From Coprinopsis marcescibilis (Eukaryota > Basidiomycota > Agaricomycetes > Agaricales > Psathyrellaceae): a stretch of DNA of 64,000 nt. The stretch is from positions 1 to 64,000 of the forward strand of contig ML210302.1 in assembly GCA_004369085.1 (NCBI GenBank), in the 5' to 3' direction. The position numbers and the translations under genes were made by a program. The notes under the pieces are model-generated. The model had not been told where the DNA came from. It saw only the letters and a program-made list of their open reading frames with translations, and made no database searches. Positions 1 through 13,235 of this stretch are shown piece by piece (the stretch's first letter is position 1; every line of letters begins with the position of its first letter).

Positions 1-921
1 GTTTATGGGTTAGCACCGGTATGGTTTAAGACGGTGTCGACTGTATGTGACCAGCCAGCTGACCGGCGGTGGTGATGCCAATCCGCTGTTGCTGACGATG
101 TACTTCGACAGGGACCGTAGGACGAGGCATTAAGCCTAATGGTGCTAGACCTAGGGCCGACCTAACAAAGGATTGGAACGAAAACGCCATAGAAAGCCAT
201 AGAAAGCCCTTCTTTTGGCGGTGCGATTAGTAGTGCCTGGAGTGCCACCAATCCGCAGTCGCTGCGGAGGACGTCAAGGCACGTTTTTTCGTGACGATAA
301 GTCTGAAGATAAGAAAATGTTATGGAAAGGGTATTCGGAATGTGTCAGGAATTTGGGATTTGGCGTGTCGTCGTGGTTGGTCGTCCGACCCGCTACGATA
401 TGCCGATACCAAGCGAATATCTGGTTGTACCAAGTATGACGCTGTCACTTTGCGTCATTTTATTTGCTTTCTCGAGGTGCGGAATAATCTTGAAGTTGCT
501 TTGAACCGGATGAGACTCTAGCTTACCACCATTTTCAGGTCTACACACTACACCGTACATAGTCTTGGGCTTGTAGAGGCTGCGACTGGGCTACCCGCGG
601 CGTCCATCACTCCACAATTTAGTGGATGTCCTGTTGGACTGTCACGAATCTATGCGGAAACATTAGTTTTATGCCGAGAACACCCGAGAGCTCCAAGTTG
701 GTGGCTTGATCGAGAAAAGACGGCCGATCGGGACAAGGTTGGCGAAACCAGATAAGAAATGGTCCGCTCTTCATACCATACAAGGCAACGGGAGATAAGG
801 AAAGTGAAGAAAAGGCTTGGTGCTACACAGAAAGTTTTCAAGGCAGTTTTCGTTCCCCAACACCTTCTCTCATCTTTACCACCACCGCCAGCCAACTCCA
901 AACCTCTCAATTACTATCACA
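1..921. other. Intergenic, upstream of glutamate dehydrogenase
   Basis: No protein family is recognisable on either strand; the open frames here are short and unrelated to anything I know. A perfect tandem duplication of a 10-base unit (ccatagaaag) lies at 187-206. The last 70 bases before the dehydrogenase ATG are rich in C and T, as is usual for leaders of highly expressed fungal housekeeping genes. I see no convincing TATA box. Confidence 0.6.
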
Positions 922-2675
<1,754 letters not shown>

Positions 2676-3194
2676 ACGATGATTTTGTCGTCCACTCTTC
2701 CCTCCTCACCTACATCCGCCACCATCACATCCGACACAACCTAGATTCCTCAGTGACCCGTCTGGTACCATCATGCCAGATGCATCGGTCCCCAACCTTT
2801 AATACCCTACGGAGGGTACTCCATGTTGCTTCATTGCGACAAGGGCCTCCTGTTACCTCCTTGGTCACAACCGCTCTCGACGACGGCTATGACCAGGGTG
2901 CTTTCGAGCTCAAAGTTCAACTCTTTTCGCGCCTGCTTTCAACATCATTGTATCGCTCTACCATTTGCACATCACGATCAACCTGTATTCTTCCTGTACT
3001 ATACTATAATCAAAGTTCAAAAATATTCATGGAACCATGAAAAACTTGAAAGCTCCTGCAGTTGACCGGCCTGACCTTCTCAAGATGTCCTCCAAACAAA
3101 GACAAATGTTGAGAACGCGACGCGGCGCAGGCCAAGTCATTCCTGATTATTGACCACTACCAAGACTCGGATAAAGGCACCAGTCTCTGTGACG
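2676..3194. other. Intergenic, gdhA 3' side and SEH1 promoter
   Basis: Holds the 3' untranslated part of the dehydrogenase gene and the promoter of the next gene. The open frames reaching into it are read-through of the last exon in other frames. No other feature is seen. Confidence 0.6.
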
Positions 3195-4732
3195 ATGATT
3201 CAGACGGGCTTGATTCCAAATGCCCACAGCGACCTGGTTACGGATGCTGCATACGATTTCTATGGACTGAGGCTGGCAACATGTGGTCTTGACCAAAGGT
3301 GGATATTCATGCCGTTGATCATCTTCACTCGTAGCTGATCGTTTATCGCTTTAAAAGAATCAAAGTATGGCATCTGGACGAGGCGAATGGGGCGTGGAAC
3401 GTAGAAGACGACTGGAAAGCGCACGATGCGACCATTTCAAAGCTCAGCTGGGCGCATCCAGAGTTTGGGTCCATCCTCGCGTCTGCGTCGTTTGATAGGA
3501 CCGTCAAGGTCTGGGAGCAGGCTGCACCTGGGCTGAATGATCAGCAGAATGGACATAATGGTTCAAGCTCGGGGCCGTCGTCGTCGCGATGGGTGGAGAG
3601 AGCGGTGTTGATGGATGCGAGGGGTACGGTTAGGGCGGTTGAGTTTGCCCCGCATCATTTCGGACTGAAGCTGGTGAGTGCGAGGTGCTCGTTTGGTGCT
3701 ACGCAGAGAAGGGCTGACGGTGGGCTGGTGTAGGCGACGATATCTTCTGATAATGTCTTGCGGATCTATGAATGCTTGGAGCAGCCGACGCTTTCTTCGT
3801 GGCAGCTATTGGAGGAGATTGATGTGGCGAACGTCGCGCCTGGACCTTCGCCTGCGCATGTCTCCCGTGTGCAGACGCTTGCGCTCGCGACGCCTACGCA
3901 GACGAACGTTGCGTTGGATGCTCCTCATGCGTCGCTTGTAGCCCAGGCTCTGCAGCAGTCCCTGCCGCCATCCCGACATGCGTTGGCGAACAGGGAGGCG
4001 GATGGGGGATGGACGCTTTCGTGGTGCAAGGATCGGTACTGGGGGGAAATCATTGCTGTTGGTGCGGGGACAAGTGGGGTTGTGAAGATTATCCAGCTCA
4101 ATTCGAGGAGATCGAATGTGTTGTTGGCGTTGGAGCCGTCGACATCCTCTGGTGGTGCGACGGGTGGTCTTCATCAGTCTGGGGGCGCGCATTCTTCGGC
4201 TGCGGGGGGAGCTGGGGCTGGCGAGCAGAATAGTCAGCAGATGTTTGCTGTGACGTCTGTGTCGTGGGCCCCGTCGTGCGGACGGTCGTATCATCTTGTG
4301 GCGACTGGGAGTAGGGATGGCAAGGTTAGGGTTTGGAAATTGAAGCCGCCTCCTGAGGAGATGGGTGAGGAGGATGGACAGGATGATGCGAGATGGACTG
4401 CGAATGCTGTTGCGGATTTTGATCACCACAAGTGAGGGCCTCTCGTTCTTCATTGTGTCGCTTGGTTGCTGATAAGATGTTTGCTAGGTCTGCTGTTGGA
4501 AGAGTGGAGTGGAATGTTACTGGGTATGAATATAAGTTTGTTTCCCTTGCTTGCCTGACACTGATGCTTCACCACGTATAGAACGGTTCTGTCATCTGCT
4601 GGTAATGATGGAAAAGTACGTCTGTGGAAAGCCACTGTTGGGAATGTATGGCGGACTGCTGGAAGCATAGGTGTGGAACAGGCTTCTGAAGAGTCTAAAA
4701 ACGACTCGAAGGACGTTGAGATGGGTAATTAG
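3195..4732 (+). CDS. SEH1: Seh1-type WD40 nucleoporin / SEA complex subunit
   Basis: WD40 beta-propeller protein shared by the Nup84/Nup107 (Y) complex of the nuclear pore and the SEA/GATOR2 complex on the vacuole. Exons 3195-3298, 3358-3673, 3734-4431, 4488-4523 and 4582-4732 join to 434 codons. The N-terminus HSDLVTDAAYDFYGLRLATC, then WKAHDATISKLSWAHPEFGS, LASASFDRTVKVWE, ISSDNVLRIYE, VATGSRDGKVRVWK and SSAGNDGKVRLWK follow the Seh1 blade order, and the WAHPEFG segment is diagnostic. The protein is longer than yeast Seh1 because of low-complexity inserts, notably a Ser/Gly/Ala-rich loop around residues 270-300. I chose the ATG at 3195, just before the first WD repeat; no upstream exon is evident. 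Sec13 is the alternative, but the blade sequences fit Seh1 better. Confidence 0.88.
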
Positions 4733-4911
4733 TGAGGTTGGAATGATATTTCTTTTGCTGCTTTAACTCTGTTTCTGCACACGGTGTCCTGCATAGGTCC
4801 CGAATACTAGTTACGCCGGCAATGGTGTGCATTCGCAGATCAGAACCGTGGAAAGATTAATCTAGGTGACAGGTTTACATGCCACTGTTGTCTTTAACCT
4901 TCGTTGCCACC

Positions 4912-7900
4912 ATGCTCGACATTCCTCTGGAGCTCATCCAGCGTATTGTGAAGGAACTGGATAGGCCCTCTTTGCAGCAAACTGCATTGGTTTCTTCGAC
5001 GTTTCGCGAACCCTGTCAAGAACGTTTGTTTTTGGCATTGTACCTTCGAAGCAAGAAGGACGCCACCGAAACCCCTGGCCAAAAGCTTCTCAAGCGATAT
5101 CAGCAGAGCCCTGCAATTGCAGGGTACGTGAAGCACATTTCTATTTGCCAGAATCCTATGGACAATGCCTGGGTTTTACACGACGGCCAACTTCCGACGG
5201 CCCTTGCATTTATATCTCAGGACAAACTCGAGGAATTGTATATCAGCCTGAAAATAGGACAGCAAGCCACACAATATACCGACCTACCTGATGCAACTAG
5301 GAACGCGATAAGTTCTCTGTGTCGGTCCCCATCCCTCAAAGCCTTATACGTTGCGGGTGTACCGCTGCACCTCATCGCCGGTCGCTCTCCATCGTTGAAG
5401 TCATTGTCGATAATTTCTCCAGAATTCCTCTCTGATACGGCTTATCCTCAGTCCCCGGTTCTGTGCCATCTCCGAGAACTCCAGGTGGCATGTTTATCCT
5501 TCGAGGATTTCAACAAGACTATGAGATTCCTGTTCGATCCTTCCAACCAAATTGGTCTAGCACAGCTTGAGGAGGCCATTCTTGGACTGAATATCACGGA
5601 TCCCCTCCAGTGTGCACTGGTCAGCCGCCTCAAGATCAGCTTTCGAACTCTACGGAAGATATCTTTTATACCCTGTTTCCTTCCCCTTCAGGCTGGGAAT
5701 AGCGGTTGGTTGTCTCCATTCGATCCTCAACTGCCTCGTTGCTCACCCCGTTGCCTTAGTCGTCGAACATGGCCAGGAACTATGCCTGTCGGCATGCCAA
5801 AACCTACGAGAATTGTGCTTAACCTTCCCCAACAATCAAGGTGTTCCCAGAGTTTATGGCCTAGAGTGGAGTGAGGCACGAGTGGAGTGGTAGGGCGCTG
5901 TCTATGGATCAGACGCGGCAGTCAGGTGCACCGCCACAGCGGCTTCTCACCTCGACTGCCACCACCTCTCCACCCTAGAAGCTGTCGAAGCGCTACGCAG
6001 CGTTGTTTTGCTCTCCTTGTTTCAAAATACATCTATTTTCGCATTTCCACAACACAATACATGGTTAGAAGATCCTCACACACAGCAGCGGGCATGCCAC
6101 GTGTACGCCTCACAATAGACCCAAACGGTGAAATTGTTCCCACTTTCGAGGAAGTACGCGCTGGTCTAGCAGGAAGACTAAAAGAAGGAGAGACGGAAGA
6201 TGGTGTGATAGAGGAACTAAAAGCAAACTGGGAGGCTGCACGCCAACAGCGCATAGCACAGTGGGCTGAGCAAGTGCAAGAAGATGAGGAAGAGAGAAGA
6301 CGTGAAGAGGAGGCAACAAGGCTAGAGGAGGAAGAGATTCGAAAAGCCAAGGAGAAGAAACTAGAGGAAGAAAGGGCTAAGATAGAAGCAGCGAAACCCA
6401 AGGTCAAAAGCATCGCCCGTAATAAACATGTCGATACAGTGTCGGCACCTACCCCATCAGCATTCGCAGTCAACAAAGTTAAAGCAACGGAATACGTTGA
6501 GCTCCACTATTTCACGCCAGAAAGCTGCAAAGAGGCAAGGGAACAGGAGTTCACGATTTCCCAAGACAGTCTGGCCGCGACACACATAAACAACCAGTTT
6601 GTGCTCCAGCCAGTAGCAGCCCATCGTCCATCATCCAAGGTGGTGGCAGATGCACAACTCTCATGGAGGCAGGTCTCTATAGCAAAGACAGCGCTCATCG
6701 AGTGCATGAGAAAGTCGGAATCATGGCCGGAAGACCACATTACCTCGCTGGAAACCTTTTTCTATCAGCTCGATAATTCACCCTTGCGACGGCAAGAGTT
6801 AGGGGAAGAAGCAATCATCGAGTACCAGGCGCAGGTGCGACAGGAATGGCATCGCGATTTGAAGGCACCAGGGGGGGACCAAGTATTCGACATTGGCGAC
6901 ATCAACGAAGAGAAGTTGAACCGCATCCATGCCAAGATCATAGTCGAGAAACAAGCAGAAGGCCTAAGGGCGGTTAGAGCGTAAGTAATAAATTTTTCTG
7001 AATCCTAGTGCTAGTGCTAACCTGTCCCCATTTTTCTCCTGCACCTGACCAAACCCGTCCCACATATGCTTGCTTCCACCCATTTTTGGCGTCATGCTTC
7101 GCCTCCTGGAAACGCCCTACTGCATCTGCCATCCACTGCTTCCATCCACACAGTCTGGAACAGCGCCTCTGTAATGCAACACTGGACTCACCAGTCAAGT
7201 CACGTAAGCGCACACGGTCATCATCATCCCATTGGGAGGAGAGAGAACCCTCTCGGACGCGTCTAGTTGACAGACAAGACGAACTTCCAAGAGGTTGTTC
7301 AGCATCAAGTCGAGGTCGACACGTAGACAAGAGACCCGAGCGTCGCCGCGGACTGCCTTTTCGGAATGGTGCAGGCCAATCCCGAGCCCCCCTCTCGGCT
7401 TGCACCACCTGCTTGGGGCGCTTCCCGCACAACACAAATGTTTGCGCGTCCAAGACACTCTGGGACCAAACAACTCCAGCACACTGCAGAAAAAACGAAA
7501 GAGGGAGGCTCGTCAATCCTGCGGGAAAGGAGCTCTGCTCCGACTGGCAGACCACTGCAGGCTGCTCCAGCACTTCACACAATTCCAAGCACGAATGCTC
7601 AGGATGCGGGGAGTCAACGCATGGAGCTCAGAAATGCCCTCGCACAGAGAGCACTTGAGCCACGGACACCGTACAAGGCAGACACTTGGGAGAGAAAGAT
7701 CAGAGAAGCTGGTCTCTCTGACGAATACTCCGATATTGCAAAGGGCCTACAGCAGGGTTTCCAGGCCAGCATCCCGACAATCAATCACACATACACACCA
7801 CCAAACCATAAATCAATTGAAGAATTCCGAAACGACTACGAAAAGATCCTTGAAAAAGAAATCAGTGCCGGGCGGTACATCGGCCCCTTCACAAAGCAAG

Positions 7901-10900
7901 AACTGGAGGACGCCATTGGCCCCTTCCAGTCATCCCCAATCAGCATCATCCCCAAACCAGGCAAGCCAGGAAAATTCCGAATCATACAAAACCTCTCGCA
8001 CCCTCATAGTAGTTCGGACACCTGCATCACATCCATCAACAGTAAAATCAACTCAGACAACCATCCATGCACATACGGCACCTTCCAAACCATTGCACGA
8101 ACCGTGGCTACGCTCCCACCGGGGTCGCAGGCAGCTGTTCGTGACGTCAGTGAAGCCTACAGAACGATCCCACTCCATTCATCACAATGGCCAGGGACGG
8201 TGGTACGAACAGGACATGACAGTTTCTACGTCGACACGTGCGATTGCTTCGGGTTGGCATCAGGGGGCGGCGTGTATGGGCGAGTGGGGGATGCGGGCGC
8301 TCAGCTCTGTCGAGTTCACGGACTGGGACCAGTCTCCAAATGGGTCGATGACCACATCTTCTTCCGGGTACCCCGAGTGGCCCTGGATCGGTACAACCAG
8401 TCATGGGCACAGTGGGCAGCAGAAATCAGAGAGGGTGGAGGCAGAAAGCAGGACGGGGGCAGAATATGGTTCAGAGGAAAGACGGGGCCTGATGGAAAAG
8501 TGGGTGAATTTGATGAGGATCTCACGGCGGTCCTTCGGGATTTCTCGAGCAACAAAGCATCATCAGACAAGGACAGTGACTTCACCTACGGCATGGATGA
8601 CATTGACAACCTATTCAATGAGCTGGGCATACCCATTGAAAAGGAGAAGGATATTCCCTTCGCGACGAAGGTTCCATTCTTTGGTTTCCTCTGGGACCTG
8701 GAGGCAAGAAGGGTCAGCTTGGCACCTGCCAAACGTGAGAAGTATCTGTCAGCAATCACGGAATGGGCGCGGAAACCAACACACAACCTCATCGACACAC
8801 AGAAGCTCTACGGGAAACTACTACACGCCTGCTGGGTCATTCCAGAGGGTCGTGCATACCTCACAAATCTCGAATATTTCTTCTCTATTTTTGATGACCG
8901 AACGCACAGGGAACTCCACCCTCCTAAAAATACGCCAGCGGATCTCAGATGGTGGCAACGGCAGTTGCAACGAACAGACCTCAGCCGTTCGGTTGTCCCG
9001 CCCGCCTCACTGCTTGACCTCGCCGCCTACTCTGACGCGAGCTCGTCCACAGGGATCGGAATCATCATTGGAGAGCGCTGGCAGGCTTGGAAGCTTGTCG
9101 AAGGATGGCAGGACGAATACCGGAACATTGGGTGGGCAGAGGCCGTCGGTTTTTACCTCCTCGCAATCGCTCTCAGCCATACACAAGCACAGACAGGAGC
9201 GCATCTACGGGTGTATGGGATAACAAAGGAGTCGTGGAAGGCTGGTGGAAGGGCCGCAGCAGGAACTGGGCCACCAATCTCGTTTTTAGACAGATACACG
9301 AACTTGAAGCAAGCTCCCACCTCACCTTCCACACGGCCTACGTGGCTAGCAAGCGCAATCCAGCGGATGGCCCTTCGAGAGGCATCTATGGCCCCCCACA
9401 GCTCCGTCTGCCCCCTTTCCCCATCCCAGACAACCTCACACCATACATCATCAATATTAACTTTGCCTGCCCAACGCCGCAAGTCGCCCACCACAGCACA
9501 CCCAACAGCATCAGCAGCACAAGCCGAAACATCACCAAACCCCGCCTCGCACATGCAGACATCCAGAGAGCCGAGAGCAATCGTTTTGTCAACGTCGCAA
9601 CATCACACCTCCACCTCCGCAAATTCCAGCAGAAAGCACCAAGCACTTCAACCTAGCGTCCTCCGATGCCCCGACACGCCAGCCAGAGACCGCCTATATC
9701 GCTGGCGCACAGCATCCCCACGCACAACCATGGATGAACAGGGTCAATCTATCAACCTGTCAGAAGACGATCTCGTAAAAATTGCCAACAACATCCTGGG
9801 CGCATATGCCCCGAGCACCCGCGAAACCTATGGAACAGGCTTGTACGCATATCATCTGTTTTGCGATGAGAAGAGGATCCTGGAGGAACAACGAGCACCA
9901 GCAAGCTCAGTCCTGATATCGGCTTTCGTATCGAGCCTAATTGGGGTCTACTCAGCCAGCACAGTGCGGAACTACGTCTTTGGGGTGCGAGCGTGGCACA
10001 TTATCCACGGAGCTCGATGGTCAGTCAACGACAACGAACTGGACGCCCTCTTGAAGTCTGCAGGCAAGTCAGCCCCAGCAAGCTCGAAGTGAGAGAAGCG
10101 AGCCCCAGTCACCATCGATTACATGACTGGGCTGCACAAGCATCTGAACCCAGATGACCTGCTACACGTAGCAGTATACGCCTGTCTCACCACGACATTC
10201 TACTCAGCGGCACGACTAGGAGAGTTCCTCCCCAAAACGCTGGATTGTTTCAAGCCAGAGACGCACGTAAAGCCTTCGGACGTCCACACAGACACTGACC
10301 GACAAGGTTTAGAGTCAACTGTGTTCCACATACCTCGCACCAAGATGTCCACCACAGGAGAAGAGGTCTCATGGTCAAGGCAGGATGGCGTCACCGACCC
10401 AGAAGCTGCGCTTGAAGCACACATGCGTGTAAACAACCCGCCGGAAACTGGTCCCCTCTTTGCATACAGATACACATACCTCACCAAGGGCAAGAAGATA
10501 CCGAAGACAATGTACAGGGCGCTCACCCGGAACAAGTTCCTGGAGGTCATCAATGAGCTAGCAAGAGTGGCAGGGATGGAAGCTCTGAAAGGGCACAGCA
10601 TTCGGATTGGTGCAACCCTTGAGTATCTGCTCCGTGGCACCCCGTTCGATGTTGTGAAGGTAAAGGGCCGCTGGGCAAGTGATGCGTTCCTGGTTTATCT
10701 ACGGAAGCATGCCCAGATACTCGCGCCGTACATGCAGGCCCACTCAGCACAGAATGAGGAGTTCATCCGCATCGTCATTCCCGGCATACAAAGACAGCAA
10801 AGCTAGCCCCGGATCGCGGCCAGCATCTCCAGTGAGTAGTCCCTTGCTCCTAATGTTGTGGGGGGGGGTTCGAGAATCGCCCGAAGCGTCGCAGGACTCC

Positions 10901-11456
10901 TACAGAGATATGGGATTCGCGGCTCTTCTCAACCCCGGGTTCAGCCTAACTGAACAGAGCGAAAACCCTGACGGGTTTCCCCCACAACGCATCGGCTAAT
11001 GCCTCTGCGTCCCAGAGAGAAAGAAATCTGACTTACCTTTCTCTCTTCCCAGATCGTAGGTGCTTCGACAAACGGTCTAGGGCCAAAGATTGGTCTTTTT
11101 TACTGAACACTCTGGGAGTCTTAGAGACATTTGCTAGTAACAACCGACTCGAAATTGTCACTTTGAAACCGGTGGGGAGGTCTGTTGGGATCCAGGTAGC
11201 TCGTCTTAGAGAAGAGGAGATTGCACAGTGGCTATTGCTTGACACATTGTTATCCGACCGCAAGAGATTTGGGCACCTCAGAAAAGTTCAAGTCGTGCCG
11301 TTGGTAAGGATGCCGGGACGCTTGGTGTTTCAAGATTTGGAAAGGCTCACTATGCTTTCCGGGTGGCTTCCTAAGCTGGCAGCCTCTGGGGTTTTGGAGC
11401 TTCGGAGGTGCGATTGTCCTCCTTGCATTTTACTTTTACTTGACCTGATGAACTAG
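4912..11456 (+). CDS. F-box/LRR-like protein 1, carrying a DIRS-like element as a possible giant intron
   Basis: N-terminal F-box (MLDIPLELIQRIVKELDRPS, with ALVSSTFREPCQERLF) followed by leucine-rich repeat-like sequence. Such proteins are presumed substrate receptors of SCF ubiquitin ligases; the target is unknown. Exon 1 is 4912-5704 and exon 2 is 5760-5840. The frame is then broken by a retrotransposon and resumes at 11053-11456 with FLLNTLGVLETF and the family motif LLSDRKRFGHL. Joining 5840 to 11053 uses GT at 5841 and a pyrimidine tract plus AG ending at 11052. It keeps the frame and gives 425 codons, exactly the length of the paralog at 11713. The RYQQSPAIAGYVKH segment is nearly identical to that paralog. 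If the long intron is not removed, the product is truncated soon after residue 291. Family assignment is firm; functional status is unknown. Confidence 0.7.
6061..7658 (+). CDS. Gag-like protein of the DIRS-like element
   Basis: Structural, RNA-binding protein of the retroelement by position. Exon 6061-6980, a likely intron 6981-7153 (gtaagt donor, acacag acceptor) and exon 7154-7658 join in frame to 474 codons. Residues about 75-125 form a strongly charged coiled coil of Glu, Arg and Lys. A basic stretch (KSRKRTRSSS) follows the splice and could be a nuclear localisation signal. The C-terminus has a Cys/His cluster (CTTCLGRFPHNTNVC, then CSDWQTTAGC, then CSGCGESTHGAQKC) of the kind found at the end of Gag in basidiomycete DIRS-like elements. 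Its end overlaps the start of the polymerase frame by up to 290 bases in a different phase. The ATG at 6094 is an alternative start. The intron is inferred only from frame and splice consensus. Confidence 0.65.
7366..9656 (+). pseudogene. Reverse transcriptase-RNase H of the DIRS-like element, one frameshift
   Basis: The reverse transcriptase domain shows RDVSEAYRTIPLH (first catalytic Asp), FGLASGGGVYG, and KWVDDHIFF as the x-Asp-Asp active site. It is followed by a DIRS-type RNase H with AAYSDASSSTG and WAEAVGFYLL. At about 9217-9222 the frame changes: the last conserved RNase H part (DNKGVVEGWWKGRSRNWA, then YVASKRNPADGPSRG) continues in the next frame to a stop at 9656. This looks like loss of one G from a run of G. 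The true start could be as late as the ATG at 7621, because the first 85 residues overlap Gag and lack conservation. Pol lies in the +1 frame relative to Gag, with no separate promoter seen. A programmed shift is possible but less likely, since it falls inside a catalytic domain. Confidence 0.8.
9730..10806 (+). pseudogene. Tyrosine recombinase of the DIRS-like element, internal stop
   Basis: Site-specific recombinase that in DIRS-group elements integrates the circular cDNA. MDEQGQSINLSEDDL begins at 9730, followed by a SAM-like N-terminal DNA-binding domain (APSTRETYGTGLYAYHLFC, STVRNYVFGVRAWH). The catalytic domain carries the first Arg in SAARLGEF, the H-x-x-R box HSIRIGAT, and the nucleophile Tyr in AFLVYLRKHA. 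A TGA at 10090-10092 interrupts the frame between the two domains where the sequence otherwise continues without loss; a C-to-T change of an Arg codon would explain it. The gene starts 73 bases after the polymerase stop. All catalytic residues are present, so decay appears recent. Confidence 0.8.
10855..11046 (+). repeat. Nested inverted repeats at the 3' end of the DIRS-like element
   Basis: Four perfect inverted repeats sit between the recombinase stop and the element end. They are gttgtggggg/cccccacaac at 10855-10864 and 10979-10988; gttcag/ctgaac at 10939-10944 and 10950-10955; aaaccc/gggttt at 10963-10968 and 10973-10978; and agagagaaag/ctttctctct at 11014-11023 and 11037-11046. The last ends six bases before the inferred right boundary and supplies the pyrimidine tract of the putative splice acceptor. 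They could serve the element's circularisation or termination; the role is inference. Confidence 0.6.
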
Positions 11457-11712
11457 TTCTTAGCGTAATTGAAAGCAAATAGCTGACGCACTTCACACTA
11501 ATAATAATAGTACACACAATATGAATCGAATGCAGTCACAATTGAAGGACATGAGTGGAATCTAGCACAGTGGTTGGATTCCGTAGGAACGCCCAGAGAC
11601 TTCCGGGCGTGGAAAGAAGCTGAGCTGATAGGGGCTTCAGCCGTTCTTTTGTGGTTTCTCTCTCTGATGCTCTCTCTCTACACAGTGTGCACTCATTGAT
11701 CGCGGTCTCGCC

Positions 11713-13042
11713 ATGCTCAAACTACCGTTGGAGCTCATTCGCCACACGCTGGACTTTCTGGACCAGCGATCTCTGAAACAAACCTCCTTGACCTGCTCTG
11801 GCCTTCGCCCACTATGCCAAGAACACATCTTTGCGATATTGAAGCTTCAATACCAAATGGGCACCACCGACACCCCTACCCGTAGTCGAGACCTCATAGC
11901 GCGATATCAACAAAGTCCTGCAATTGCAGGATACGTGAAGCACCTCTACATCTACGAAACACCATGGTTGAACCGTTCGGGACACGACATGTGGCTGGCA
12001 CGCGACGAGCAGTTTCCAGAAGCTATGGAATTGCTATCGTTGGACAAACTCCAGACGTTCAATTTGGACATGGGGAAGGCTGGTCCCTTTGAAGATCTTC
12101 CCGAAGCTGTCAAAATCATAATCCGGAAGATATGCCAAAGCCCCTCGCTTACGAGATTGGATCTATCGAAAGCACCGGTGGGCCTGCTTAACGAATGTGG
12201 CCCGTCCTTGAAGACGTTGAGCCTGAACAATGCGGATATCTCCCCTGCGGCAAAACAATTGCTAAGAAACGCTCCGATTCAACTCCACGACCTTCGCGTT
12301 ACGACACCCCATCATGAGGACACCATAGAAATTATCGGCCTCCTGTTGGATCCAGCTCACAAAATCGACACGGCGCGATTGGCCTTTTTGCATTGCAACA
12401 TCGACACCTGCAACCGTCTCAAATACAGCTCAGTCAATCGCCTAATCGCAACCTGTTCTCAGTGTCTGCGTGTATTGTCCCTGCCTCTGAGCGTGAACCT
12501 GGATCGCGACAGTGAGTGTGCTCTTGTTAAATGCTACCCCACTACGCTCACGCTCCTTTTCAGCCATCGATCCTAACGCAGCGATCGAGCTAGGAGGCTG
12601 CAGAATGCTCACAGAGCTGTCGATTGCTTTCTCGATGATAGGTTCAGCTGATCCTCTGAAAGTCCAGCTGTCTGAGGCGATACGAATTATCAGCTCCGTC
12701 TCCCCGGATAATCAAATAAAAACGATAAATCTGAATGTCCGACTCGTTGGTATGCGGCGTGCTGGACTCAACGAAGTTTCTCTGTGCTACCAACTTTGGA
12801 AGTCACTTGACGCCCTCCTGTCCGACCGGACGCGGTTTGGGCATCTCGGTACACTGGAGCTGGACGTGTCTGACAGAAGCATGCCCCCGGGCCAACCGGT
12901 AGCGGAACGCATTGTTGGCTATTTTGAAAATTTAAAAGACCTAGGAATCTTGGATATGAAGACTGGGTGCGTTTTTCTCTCTGTCGCAGATTGCTTTTCC
13001 GATGCTAACTTCGGCAAAAGTCAAGGTCTTTGGGTACGGTAG
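11713..13042 (+). CDS. F-box/LRR-like protein 2
   Basis: Close paralog of the gene interrupted at 5841. F-box MLKLPLELIRHTLDFLDQRS with QTSLTCSGLRPLCQEHIF, then irregular leucine-rich repeats. Exons 11713-12511 and 12564-13042 give 425 codons; the phase-1 intron sits where it does in the four related genes here. RYQQSPAIAGYVKH is shared almost base for base with paralog 1, pointing to local duplication. The second exon carries LLSDRTRFGHLGTLELDVSD, the family's best conserved C-terminal motif. The last 25 residues are uncertain, because a small intron could begin near 12967 (gtgcgt). Presumed SCF adaptor; substrate unknown. Confidence 0.8.
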
Positions 13043-13235
13043 TCTAAACAATGGCCATGTCCACACCCCATGTACTGTCTACTTCCCTCTGTCACGCTGC
13101 ACCTGTTTTTGACATCGGTCGTATAATTTTGAACCGTTGCTCGAAGACACAATCCGACTGGTCTTAGGAGTCCTGTGCGACGGGAGTCGACTTTGAAGCG
13201 TAAAACTTTGTCGAGTACGACGGCTCTACCGAACT

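Larger units (their letters stand above)
5841..11052 (+). mobile_element. DIRS-like (tyrosine recombinase) retrotransposon inserted in F-box gene 1
   Basis: About 5.2 kb coding, in order, a Gag-like protein with a zinc-finger tail, reverse transcriptase plus RNase H, and a tyrosine recombinase. This is the order of the DIRS/Ngaro group. No integrase of the DDE type, no protease and no LTRs are seen. Limits are inferred from where the host F-box reading frame stops and resumes; a 2-base AG is shared by the left flank and the right end, so the ends could shift by that much. There is no target-site duplication, as expected for recombinase-mediated insertion. No adenine methyltransferase domain is visible, which favours a Ngaro-like or related fungal lineage. 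The element is decayed: one frameshift in RNase H and one stop in the recombinase. The left end has a direct repeat of gagtggagtg at 5864 and 5880. Confidence 0.8.

Noticed and set aside
6033..6476. 147-codon minus-strand frame rich in Ser/Leu
   Set aside because: Exact shadow of the Glu/Arg/Lys-rich coiled coil of the Gag-like protein.
5844..11053. Eight-base direct repeat ttcccaga at both ends of the DIRS-like element, as a target-site duplication
   Set aside because: The copies lie inside the element's left end (5844-5851) and across its right end (11046-11053), so they do not flank it symmetrically, and DIRS-group elements do not make target duplications. Joining at this repeat also puts the F-box frame out of phase.
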